From NCBI RefSeq assembly GCF_025813715.1, contig NZ_CP107532.1, positions 5,522,501-5,586,500 of the forward strand: a stretch of DNA of 64,000 nt, read 5' to 3'. The notes under the pieces were generated by a model, which made no database searches, was not told the origin of the DNA, and saw only the letters and a list, made by a program, of their open reading frames with translations. This DNA comes from Methylobacterium sp. FF17. Lineage in GTDB: Bacteria > Pseudomonadota > Alphaproteobacteria > Rhizobiales > Beijerinckiaceae. The translations under genes were made by a program, and so were the position numbers. Within the stretch, counting starts at the first letter, position 1; each line of letters begins with the position of its first letter. Shown one piece after another: positions 1 through 8,727 of the stretch.

Positions 1-469
1 CGTGCGTCCCCGGACCGGCCTGCGCGGGCCGGACGTACGGGATCGGCTTCCGCTTCCCGTCCGGACCGAAATACCCCGCGTAAGCGCGCAGGGTCGTCAC
101 CCATTCCACGTCGCAGGTCCCGGTCCTGTATTCGTCCTCGACCTCGGCCAGCGCAACCTGGTTCCCACTGGCGAGGGCCTTCACGTAGCGCAAGGCTAGC
201 TCGACGCACACCTTGCCCATATCGGCCGGGGAAAGATCCCGCGCCGCCGGCAAGGAAGGCCGCAGCCCTGACCCGATTCCCTCGTCGCGCCCGTACTCCC
301 GTCGCGCAATTGCGGTCGCCTCATCATTGAAGGTTGCCGAGGCCGACCGTTCCAACCCCCGTGCACCCGGCCCGGAGGGCTTAGCGTCGATGCGTTCGGC
401 GACCTCCGCGACCGCCGACTGGAAAAGGGACAGCACCGGATCGCGCACGCTCTCGAAAGTTTCCGGCAT
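1..469 (-). CDS. Unknown protein, last visible gene of the TIR-caspase operon (cut by left edge)
   Basis: An open frame of about 156 codons starts at an ATG at 467-469 (minus strand) and runs off the left edge with no stop. The ATG lies 5 bp after the stop of the RyR-related gene, so it is very probably the next gene of the same operon. The visible protein begins MPETFESVRD, has an acidic and alanine-rich first half, and a second half with an aromatic segment (LRAYAGYFGPDG). I see no signal peptide, membrane segment or family motif. I do not recognise it. Its position makes it a candidate accessory component of the TIR-caspase locus; that is inference from context only. Confidence 0.6.
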   Translation of the reverse strand, partial: MPETFESVRDPVLSLFQSAVAEVAERIDAKPSGPGARGLERSASATFNDEATAIARREYGRDEGIGSGLRPSLPAARDLSPADMGKVCVELALRYVKALASGNQVALAEVEDEYRTGTCDVEWVTTLRAYAGYFGPDGKRKPIPYVRPAQAGPGTH

Positions 470-474
470 CGACT

Positions 475-759
475 TCACCCACTCCTCTCTTCGTCATCCT
501 GAAACCAGCGCTTCAGCACCGGGAGATATCGCCGGACCTGCTCCCGGTCGCTTTCCTTCTCGTCCTCGGGCAGGTCCTCGTACCGCATGCCGAATTGGCG
601 TTCCCATCGCTCGACCAACTCGGCGGGGAGTACCAGCGAGCCGTCCGACTGGCGGGCCGACTTGCCATGGACGTAACGCTGCCAGTGGGACCAACGCTCG
701 TGTTCGATGGCCGCCAGTTCCTCGATGAGCGCCTCGTCATCCCCACGGTCGCGAGTCAT
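475..759 (-). CDS. Small RyR-related protein (EHERW / EKESDREQVRRYLP family)
   Basis: 94 residues from the ATG at 757-759, 14 bp after the caspase gene stop. Longer upstream extensions of this frame run inside the caspase gene and look like shadow sequence, so I chose the internal ATG. Residues 18-32 (IEHERWSHWQRYVHG) and 60-82 (containing EDLPEDEKESDREQ) resemble RyR-type domains, small modules found in ryanodine receptors and in many bacterial and phage proteins, where nucleotide sensing has been proposed. It is highly charged, probably cytosolic, with no signal peptide. In this operon it could bind a nucleotide signal or act as a regulator of the TIR or caspase protein, but that role is inference. 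The RyR relationship is motif-level recognition and should be checked by profile search. Confidence 0.6.
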   Translation of the reverse strand: MTRDRGDDEALIEELAAIEHERWSHWQRYVHGKSARQSDGSLVLPAELVERWERQFGMRYEDLPEDEKESDREQVRRYLPVLKRWFQDDEERSG

Positions 760-773
760 TGCCTGCCCCCCGG

Positions 774-1757
774 TCAGATCAGCTTCTCGGCTACCAGTCG
801 CCTGTAGTGCTCGCCGAGCACGGTCAGTTCGCAACTCTGACTGTCCATCGCGGCATGCCACATGTGGGGCGCCCCGACCGGGCGGACCAAGTTCACCTTC
901 ACGTATTTCTGGAGCACGGCGAAGATCTCCGTGTTCGCAGGATCGGGCGCCACCCCCGTGTCTGGCCGTTCCCGTTCCGGCTCGAACGATGGATCGAGCT
1001 TGATCCTGTGACCGGGGGCCGGGAAGAGCGTGGCGAGCTTTTTCAGATCGGTGAGAGATATGGGAGGCTTGGCCCTTCGCAACGACACGAACGACTTCAC
1101 GTTGGTCTTGAACACCGGTCGCTGCCCGCCCCACGGTCCGAGCGACTGGTCGATGTGGGCGTAGACGCTGCCCGGCGTTACGTCCCCGACGAGGTTCGCG
1201 GCCGCTCCGTCGAGTGCGTGGACCAGCAGGTTGGTGAACACGCCGGGAGCGCCGTTCCCACCTTCATACGCGTACTCCTTCTCGGTCGACGCGGTCAGGA
1301 GGGTCATCCCCTCGGCGATCTCGGCGACGCCGCCGCCGCCCGCCCGGTTCCCGGCTATGCCGCCGTAACAGCTATCAAGGATGATGATCCGGTTCTTCGC
1401 CTTCGACTGCCTGGCGAACGTCATGATTTCGCTAAGCGGGAGGCCGTCGTTGCCGTCCTGGCTGTCGCTGGCGCAGAGGAAGCCGCCAGTCTCGTCGACG
1501 AAACCGTGGCCCGCGAAGTAGAACAGGGCCACGTCGGGATCGCCCGCGAAGACGGCCTCGACCTCCGTGCGTAATTGCCGACGGTCGAGCGGGTTGCCTC
1601 TGTCCGCCGCCGTCAGGAGCCTCGGCGTGGTGAAGTTCACCGACTGGTCGCAGTTGGTTTCGAGGACGCCGGCGACGGCGGTCGCATCGGCGACGCAGCC
1701 CTTCAACGGCTTGAGGCGGTCGTAGTGGTCGATGCCAATGATCAAGGCCTTCCGCAT
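774..1757 (-). CDS. Caspase-family (peptidase C14) protease, putative Thoeris-type effector
   Basis: 327 residues from the ATG at 1755-1757; a longer frame to 1811 exists but the family N-terminus (MRKALIIGID) fits this start, 7 bp after the preceding TIR gene. The caspase p20-like fold is clear: ALFYFAGHGF carries catalytic His84 and IIILDSCYGG carries catalytic Cys130. The last ~45 residues (around HMWHAAMDSQSC and LTVLGEHY) form a C-terminal module that recurs in bacterial caspase-like proteins. No signal peptide. Bacterial caspase-like proteases paired with TIR enzymes are effectors of type IV Thoeris: a TIR-made cyclic ADP-ribose isomer triggers protein degradation and abortive infection. 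The family call is secure; the defence role rests on the adjacent TIR genes. Confidence 0.85.
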   Translation of the reverse strand: MRKALIIGIDHYDRLKPLKGCVADATAVAGVLETNCDQSVNFTTPRLLTAADRGNPLDRRQLRTEVEAVFAGDPDVALFYFAGHGFVDETGGFLCASDSQDGNDGLPLSEIMTFARQSKAKNRIIILDSCYGGIAGNRAGGGGVAEIAEGMTLLTASTEKEYAYEGGNGAPGVFTNLLVHALDGAAANLVGDVTPGSVYAHIDQSLGPWGGQRPVFKTNVKSFVSLRRAKPPISLTDLKKLATLFPAPGHRIKLDPSFEPERERPDTGVAPDPANTEIFAVLQKYVKVNLVRPVGAPHMWHAAMDSQSCELTVLGEHYRRLVAEKLI

Positions 1758-1764
1758 CCGGCCC

Positions 1765-2175
1765 TCACAGCGAGTCGATGAAGGCGGCGATGTTGGCATC
1801 GCTCCAGGCAACGGTCCTCACGCCGGCGATTTCGGTCCGGTCGCCGGCGTAGGCCCAGACGCCGATGATCTTCTTACCCTCCTCCTTCGCGCAGGCGATC
1901 TCCCACTTTTGGCCGCTCGACTGCGACGAGTTCCTGCTGACCAACACGATTACCCCATGACAACGCCGTATCCGCGTGCGGACTTTGTCCTTCCAATCCG
2001 TCTCGTAGGCTTCCTTGACAGATAGGTCGATAAATTCATATGGCGCCCGCGGATGCAGCGACTGTCCTTTAACAAAATCCCGCTGTCGTTCGTCCTCCAT
2101 CGCGAATGCGACGAAGACAATCTTCTTCGTGGACAAATGCTGCCTCCCGTCATTCTGTTCTTTGCCGCTGTCCAA
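1765..2175 (-). CDS. ThsB-like TIR-fold protein (MTH538/DUF1863 family)
   Basis: 136 residues if started at the ATG at 2173-2175, which overlaps the end of the upstream broken TIR gene by 26 bp. A TTG at 2134-2136 preceded by GGGAGG would give a start just before KKIVFVAFAMEDE and is a serious alternative. The chain matches the MTH538 TIR-like fold seen in Thoeris ThsB: an initial beta strand (IVFVAFAMED), VIVLVSRNSSQS, then QKWEIACAKEEGKKIIGV, where Glu92 is at the usual catalytic position of NAD-consuming TIR domains. Thoeris ThsB proteins convert NAD+ into a cyclic ADP-ribose isomer that activates a partner effector; here the partner would be the adjacent caspase-like protease. The NADase product and phage trigger cannot be read from sequence. 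Confidence 0.8.
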   Translation of the reverse strand: MDSGKEQNDGRQHLSTKKIVFVAFAMEDERQRDFVKGQSLHPRAPYEFIDLSVKEAYETDWKDKVRTRIRRCHGVIVLVSRNSSQSSGQKWEIACAKEEGKKIIGVWAYAGDRTEIAGVRTVAWSDANIAAFIDSL

Positions 2176-2417
2176 GCGACGTTTCTAGAGAGCTATGGAA
2201 GGACCTGAAGCCGCGCGATTGCGCGGTACTCCCTTGCCCTTGTCGTCGGTAGTTCTCGACGAGAAGCTGCGCGCGCTTAGACTCCGAGATATACTTATCC
2301 AAGTCTGACATGCTCTGCAGGTACGGCCATTTCTGGAGGAATTCAGGTGCGGTCGCACCGTCCGAAACGAAGGAGGCCAGGAAGCGCCCCTTCTCCGTGG
2401 CAACCCCGATTTCCCAT

Positions 2418-3778
2418 GTAATTACCCACCAATGTGACAGCCGGGTTCAGGCGCCGACGGTTTTGAGGATGGTGCCGAAGGGGCTGCTGCCTGTGAGGCG
2501 TGCGGTATCGACGACGGTGCGGATGGCGGCTTCGCCCTCGGCGGCCCACATCGCGCGGTAGCCGTTGGTGACCTTTCGCTGGATCACGGATGGGCGCAGC
2601 AGCCGCTCGGAGCCGTTGTTGGTCGGTTCGACCGCGCTGGGATGGGCCAGGAAGACGAGGAGCTGATGGCGAGCCCGACCGATCTTGGCCTGCAGGTCGC
2701 GGGTCAAGTCGCAGTGGCTCGGCGTGGCGAGGATGGCGCCCAGTTGCCGATCCAGGCTCCGGCGTTTAGCGGCCAGCGTCGAGGCGGCCAGATCGGTGGC
2801 GCGCTCGGCCAGGGCGAACACGGATTGGAGCCAGAGCTGCAGGCGCCAGGGGACAGGATCGTCGCTGGTGTCGACAGCGTAGGCGACATCGCGGGCGAGA
2901 TGGGCGAGGCAGGTCTGGTGCGCGGCCGCGTGTCCCTGCTGGGCGGTGTAGCGGTCCGAGATCCACACCGCGGGCCGGTGGCCGTCCATCATCTCCCGAA
3001 CCACGATGGCCCCCCGCGTCGGCGAGGCCGTGTGCACCACCGCGTCGACTGAGTGGAAGACCCAATGGTAGGCGTTACTGCCCTCGATGCGCACGCCGGT
3101 CTCATCCGAGGCGACCACCGCGGCCCGACGCAGGGTCGAGACAGCCTCGTCGCGACCGGAGCGGAAGCGCCTCTGCGCGCGCTGGAGCAAGTTCATCAGC
3201 CCGCCCTGGCTGAGCGTGAGCCCGAAGAGGTCGGAGAGCGCCGCCTGCAACCGCGCGTAGGACAGCGCCTGGAAGGTCTTGAGATACGTCGCCACAGCAT
3301 GCAGCCGCGGGCCGAAGGGTGTTCCCCGCGCCGCCTCCGGCACGGCTGCGGCCACCCGCGTCCCGCAGGTCGGGCAATGCACGGCCAGTCGCCGATGCTG
3401 CGTCACCACCGGAACAACCTCCGGAAGTTCGATCCGCTCGGAAACGCCGACGACCTCTGTCGGAAGAGCGGTGTGCAGGTCGCCGCCGCAGCATGAGCAC
3501 CGATCGGGACGATGATCGATCACCGTATCGGGATCGTCACTCATCACCCGGCTATGACCTTCGTGACCAGGCTTGGCGCCGCCAGGCTTGGATTGCTCCC
3601 GCCGCTCCTTGCGGTCCGTCGCGGGAGGCTTCGACGAGGTGCGCGAGGTCTTCGCAGGGCGCTGCAATCGCAGCACCAGCTCGATCAGCTCCTCGCGGCT
3701 CAACCGCTCAAGATCGATGCGACCCATCCCGGCAGGGAATCAGCGAAACCTAACCCGCGCAAGGGGGTGGGTAATTAC
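2418..3778 (-). mobile_element. IS66-family insertion sequence (single-transposase, ISBst12-like type)
   Basis: The ends are inverted repeats: GTAATTACCCACC at 2418-2430 and its complement at 3766-3778; GTAA ends are typical of IS66. The flanks carry an 8-bp target duplication with one mismatch, TTTCCCAT at 2410-2417 and CTTCCCAT at 3779-3786, as expected for IS66 (8 bp). Only one transposase gene is present, without the small tnpA/tnpB genes of full IS66, which fits the ISBst12 subgroup. It is about 1.36 kb and has split a TIR-domain gene. Confidence 0.9.
2447..3727 (-). CDS. IS66-family transposase
   Basis: 426 residues filling the element. An N-terminal leucine-rich/charged segment is followed by a zinc-finger-like region (CSCCGG and CPTCGTRV), then the catalytic core with AAVVASDETGVRIEG, WISDRYTAQQGH, HQTCLAHLARD and a C-terminal PTNNGSERLLRP containing the Glu of the DDE triad. 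Length and motifs match IS66 TnpC-type transposases of the ISBst12 group. The gene looks intact, so the element may still be mobile. Confidence 0.92.
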   Translation of the reverse strand: MGRIDLERLSREELIELVLRLQRPAKTSRTSSKPPATDRKERREQSKPGGAKPGHEGHSRVMSDDPDTVIDHRPDRCSCCGGDLHTALPTEVVGVSERIELPEVVPVVTQHRRLAVHCPTCGTRVAAAVPEAARGTPFGPRLHAVATYLKTFQALSYARLQAALSDLFGLTLSQGGLMNLLQRAQRRFRSGRDEAVSTLRRAAVVASDETGVRIEGSNAYHWVFHSVDAVVHTASPTRGAIVVREMMDGHRPAVWISDRYTAQQGHAAAHQTCLAHLARDVAYAVDTSDDPVPWRLQLWLQSVFALAERATDLAASTLAAKRRSLDRQLGAILATPSHCDLTRDLQAKIGRARHQLLVFLAHPSAVEPTNNGSERLLRPSVIQRKVTNGYRAMWAAEGEAAIRTVVDTARLTGSSPFGTILKTVGA

Positions 3779-4043
3779 CTTCCCATGGCACCCACTACGA
3801 CGCCCGAGCGATAGGGCTGATCACCGCGAGTAGCTGCGAGCATTCGTCGAGGCGCATCCGTATATAATCTGCCAAATCGGGTCCGCTCTTCATCAACTGA
3901 GCGTCGATGACGTCGATATATACGTCCAGGCAGCCCATCCGGAGACGAGTGGCAATTAGTGAAGCGCGCTGAGAGTCTTCCTGCTTGTGAGAGACGAATA
4001 CCTTCGCCAACCTGCGCTCCCATTCGGAACATAATGGCAACAT

Positions 4044-4443
4044 GGCAGAGGCCGGGGCGCCTGTCGAGTCGACACCGCTGCGGGTGGGCAGTTGTCAGGG
4101 TGACCCGCGTTCAAGTGTACTCGCTGGGCCGTACACGGACCGACCAACGAGGCGACGGTGTGGATGGGCAATGAGCTTCTTGCGTTTACGCAAGGTCAGG
4201 TTTGGCGTCCGGTTGATGTCAAGACCTGATTGGCGTGGCGGTTTTGTGCCTGCTCGTGCGCCGAATGGGCGATGGCCGGGACGCACATGCACCCCGACCA
4301 TCGTATAGTCGCTTTCGGTTGGCTTGCTGGAATGTCTGGGGCTCAGGCCACGATGGCAAGGTGCGCGGGTGAGCGCAGAGGAACAGGCGCACTTGACTGC
4401 CCTCTCGGGGCGATACCGTGAACCCGTCTGCGTACCGCGCCCT
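4044..4443. other. Intergenic region upstream of the TIR-caspase operon
   Basis: About 400 bp without a convincing gene between the start of the broken TIR gene and the end of the KfrA-like gene. It should contain the promoter of the minus-strand TIR-caspase operon, but I cannot place one. A short perfect inverted repeat, CTTGCG-TTTA-CGCAAG, lies at 4179-4194 and could be an operator or a weak terminator for the KfrA-like gene. Confidence 0.4.
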
Positions 4444-4505
4444 CACTCGGCTTCAGGAGGCGCTTCTGAACCGCGCCGGGTTTCCCGGAGGCCATTTGGT
4501 TTGAT

Positions 4506-5734
<1,229 letters not shown>

Positions 5735-6322
5735 GGCTCCATCCTCTCAAGAGTTGGAGCCTCCGGGAAACCCGGCGCGGTTCACTTCCGGCTCGTGCGC
5801 ATGGCCAATTCGGGGTTGAAGGTCGTCCTGAGGACGCCTTCGCCTGTACAGCTCTGGATCGGATCGCGCGAAAAGTCGTTTGTGGAAGATCCGCTGTTCG
5901 ATCTTCTTGCGAAGGGCCTTGAGCGACCACTCCTCCTCGTGGGTTCTCGCCTCTTCCGCGAGGTCGGCGCCGAGCCGATCCGCAATCTCTCTCACACTCA
6001 TGGAGCCGTCTGCCGGTAGGATCGCATGGATGTCGCGGACGACACGGTCCCAGAAATGGTCGGTTCGCACGGCCTGCAGGTGCCGCCGGGTCTCGGCTAG
6101 CTCGGCTTCCAATGCCGTGACCTGAGCGAGTAGCCCGTCGGCCATGACCAGCGTCTCAGCGCGCAGGGCCCGCTCATCGCACAGGATGATCTCGAAGCGC
6201 TCGCGGTCTCTCTCAAAGGCTTGGTCGGCCTCGTTCTGTGCCGCAGCCCACAACGTGGCGGCCGCCCTGGCCAAGCGGGCCGAAACCTCCGGCGGAACCC
6301 ATCCGCGTGGGGGTACGGGCAC

Positions 6323-7290
6323 GTAGGTCCTGTCCGCTTTTCATTCCAGGAGAAGTGGACCAACGTCACGGGGTGAGCCACCCCGGCTGGTATTTTGCAA
6401 CAGGCGTGTCCTCACCGTCGACTGCGAGATGAAGCCGCCCTCGGCCTGGATCTCGTCGGCGGCTCAAAGACCATGTTCCCGTCTACCATTGCCACCGCCC
6501 CCGGGGGGGTAGAAGCACAATCGGCAGTTGTTAACGGCGGTTCGCAGCCTCTCCCATAAGGTAGCGGTAGTGGTAGCGACGGTTTTATCGCTACTACTAC
6601 CATTCGGCACAATCCCCGTTGCTTCGAACCTGCTCAATTGGGTGGGTTGGCGGGAGGCCAGGCACGCTTGCCCGGACGCCGCCAAGCTGCCTCAGGGGAC
6701 CTCGGGTTCGGTGGAAAATCGTCCCGCAGGTTTCTCGCAGATTTTAAATTACCCGAGGGGACGAGGCCTCATCAAGATAGATTAAGCCGAAGGGATTCGT
6801 TCATCCTCAATGGGTTGTGGACAGCTTGTTTCGTGACGGCGCATTCGGCCCTGCGGTGGTGCGAGCCGAAGTCTGGTCAAGCCAAGTCCCGCCCAGGTCT
6901 CGAATGCCGCGTGGCTTTGCAGCCTGGGGAAGGTGGAACACTCCTCCCACGGGAGGCCTGCGCAGGTCCATTGGACAGCGGCCCCAACATTGCCGTCGCC
7001 CCGGCCCCGGATGCCTGCTTCCGTAGGGAGCCAGCGGGCCCGAACGATGCCGGCGCTCACCTGCATGTTGGCCTAACGGGAGAAGTCACGGAGCTGCTTT
7101 CGATCCCGACGATCCTGTGCGATGAGGGGTCATCACAATATCGTGAGGACCTACGGCCGGCAGGGCGCCGGTCCGTCGGACCTTGGGTACGCCGGGGGGC
7201 CTGGGCTGCGTCGCCGCAACGGCATGCTTCGGAAGATGACCGGCCGCGCGTCCGCTGAAAGCAAAGGCGCTTCAGGGCGTCGCGCGTTTA
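6323..7290. other. Non-coding or degraded stretch between the accessory region and the cbb3 island
   Basis: Nearly 1 kb in which the open frames show no consistent codon bias, ribosome binding sites or recognisable protein motifs. The only structured element I see is the inverted repeat at 6566-6601. Confidence 0.4.
6566..6601. repeat. Imperfect 14-bp inverted repeat
   Basis: Arms GGTAGTGGTAGCGA (6566-6579) and TCGCTACTACTACC (6588-6601) pair with one mismatch around an 8-nt loop. It lies about 245 bp upstream of the KfrA-like gene start. KfrA proteins are known autorepressors that bind palindromes, so an operator is possible; there is no T-tract to support a terminator. Confidence 0.45.
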
Positions 7291-8553
7291 TCAAGGTCCA
7301 TCGTTCGCCTCGGCCGCGGTCGGAGCGAGCCTCGTCGACAGGGACAGGATGGCTGCGGAGGCCATCAGGCAGAGGGAACCGGTGACCAGGAGGGCGGGTA
7401 GGTAGCTCCCGAGCCCGATGCGCGCGGCACCCGCCCCGAAGGCCGCCACCGCACCCCCGAGCTGGTGTCCGGTGAATACCCATCCGAATACGAGGCCCGC
7501 CCGTTGCGGGCCGAAGCGCGCGACCACGAGCCTTGCCGTTGGCGGCACGGTCGCGGTCCAGTCCAGGCCGTAGAGCAGGGCGAAAAGCGATAGGCCGGCG
7601 AACGAGATCTCGCTGAACGACAGGGCGACGAGGGAGAGTCCGCGTAGGCCATAGAACCAAAAGAGCAGCCAGCCGGCGTCGAACCGGTCGGAGAGCCACC
7701 CGGAGATGGATGTGCCGGCGAAGGCGAGCAGGCCTATCAGCGCGAGGACACCGGTCGCTTGGCCGGGGACGACCGCATAGTCAGCGCAGAGCGGGACGAG
7801 GTGGGCCTGGATCAGGCCACCGGTGCTCGCCCCGCAGACGGCGAACGTGCCGAACAAGCTCCAGAACACCCCCGACCGCGCTGTCTCGTGGAATGTCGAG
7901 GCCATGTCGCGGAGAGGTACGGGGCCGGCGGCGGACGCCGGGTTCGCCCGCGTGCCGAATGGCCGGAGCCCGATATCCTCGGGACGCTCGGGCACCAACG
8001 CGGAGACCGCTGCGGCTGCAAGCACGACCAGCCCGCATATGGCCAGGATGCATCCCCTCCACCCGCACGTCTCAACGAGCGCGGCGAGCGGCGGAAGCAT
8101 GATCAACTGCCCCATGGTCGCGGCGCCGCCGAGGGCCCCGATGACGAGGCCTCGTCGCTCCGAAAACCAACGCGTCGCCACCATCATCCCGAGCGTCACC
8201 GAGAGGAGGCCGCTTCCGACCCCGACGAATACGCCCCAGAGGAGGATGAGGTGCCATGTGCGCGTCATCGCAAGCGATGCAAGGAGCCCGGCGGCGATCA
8301 GTGCTAGGGCGGACAGCACCACGCGGCGCAGGCCGCAAGCATCGACCAATGGTGCCGCCAGCAAGCCTGCGACGCCGAACAGGAGCCATCGAACCGAGAC
8401 CGCGGAGGAGACGGCGCCGATGTCCCAGCCGAACTCGCGCTGCAGGGGCAGCATCAGGATGCTCGCGACTCCGGCGGCGGCCGATGCCGCGAGCATGGCG
8501 AGGGACGCCACGCCCGCGACGATCCAGGCGTGATGAACGCCTTCTCGCGTCAC
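7291..8553 (-). CDS. MFS transporter (monocarboxylate/OFA-like)
   Basis: 420 residues with about twelve hydrophobic segments and MFS signatures: the loop 2-3 region DACGLRRV, RWFSERRGLVIGALGGAATMGQ in the first half and GWLSDRFDAGW in the second. The closest general type is the oxalate/formate or monocarboxylate-like MFS group. It begins 27 bp after the ccoS stop on the same strand, so it could be co-transcribed with ccoGHIS. An MFS copper importer (CcoA) is known to serve cbb3 oxidase in Rhodobacter, but I do not find the Met/His pair motifs of CcoA here. Substrate unknown. Confidence 0.8.
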   Translation of the reverse strand: MTREGVHHAWIVAGVASLAMLAASAAAGVASILMLPLQREFGWDIGAVSSAVSVRWLLFGVAGLLAAPLVDACGLRRVVLSALALIAAGLLASLAMTRTWHLILLWGVFVGVGSGLLSVTLGMMVATRWFSERRGLVIGALGGAATMGQLIMLPPLAALVETCGWRGCILAICGLVVLAAAAVSALVPERPEDIGLRPFGTRANPASAAGPVPLRDMASTFHETARSGVFWSLFGTFAVCGASTGGLIQAHLVPLCADYAVVPGQATGVLALIGLLAFAGTSISGWLSDRFDAGWLLFWFYGLRGLSLVALSFSEISFAGLSLFALLYGLDWTATVPPTARLVVARFGPQRAGLVFGWVFTGHQLGGAVAAFGAGAARIGLGSYLPALLVTGSLCLMASAAILSLSTRLAPTAAEANDGP

Positions 8554-8580
8554 AGTCGCAGGTCGCCCCGGATGGCTGCC

Positions 8581-8718
8581 TCAATCCTCGTCGAGCACTC
8601 GGTACTCGGCGCCCTCGATGTCCTCGTACTGGCCGGAACCGAGCGCCCAAAGGAATGCAAGCAGGCCGAGCCCTCCGAGCGCGAGGGCAAGGGGGATGAC
8701 GAGGAGGAGGACGTTCAT
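8581..8718 (-). CDS. ccoS: cbb3 oxidase maturation protein CcoS
   Basis: 45 residues from the ATG at 8716-8718 to TGA at 8581-8583, starting 9 bp after the ccoI stop. It has a single N-terminal membrane helix (MNVLLLVIPLALALGGLGLL) followed by a short acidic tail beginning FLWALGSGQYEDIEGAEYR, the classical CcoS pattern of a G-Q-[YF]-[ED]-D segment. CcoS is needed in Rhodobacter for insertion of redox cofactors into the oxidase. Its place directly after ccoI is the conserved ccoGHIS order. Confidence 0.92.
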   Translation of the reverse strand: MNVLLLVIPLALALGGLGLLAFLWALGSGQYEDIEGAEYRVLDED

Positions 8719-8727
8719 CGCTCGTTC

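Larger units (their letters stand above)
2150..4043 (-). pseudogene. TIR-domain gene interrupted by an IS66-type element and a TAG codon
   Basis: The first part runs from 4043 (or a TTG at 4008-4010, preceded by GGGAG) to the insertion point and reads AKVFVSHKQEDS...LLAVISPIARAS. Removing the IS66-type element and one copy of its target duplication restores the frame into 2417-2150, which reads WVPWEIGVATEKGRFL and ends at TGA 2150-2152, about 174 residues in all. This is a canonical TIR domain: the FVSHKQED strand, the SP-S-WWVPWEIG motif with the catalytic-position Glu, and a downstream MSDLDKYI segment. A second lesion is visible: TAG at 3795-3797 lies where the family normally has the first Trp (TGG). 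The gene is therefore doubly broken in this strain. It heads the operon containing the ThsB-like and caspase genes. Confidence 0.85.

Noticed and set aside
4210..4225. TTGATGTCAA as an FNR box before the TIR-caspase operon
   Set aside because: The half-sites are separated by only 2 bp instead of 6, so it does not fit FixK/FNR spacing.
7291..8553. Calling the MFS protein CcoA, the copper importer
   Set aside because: The Met-x3-Met and His-x3-Met pairs expected for CcoA are not found, and the sequence looks like the monocarboxylate/OFA group.
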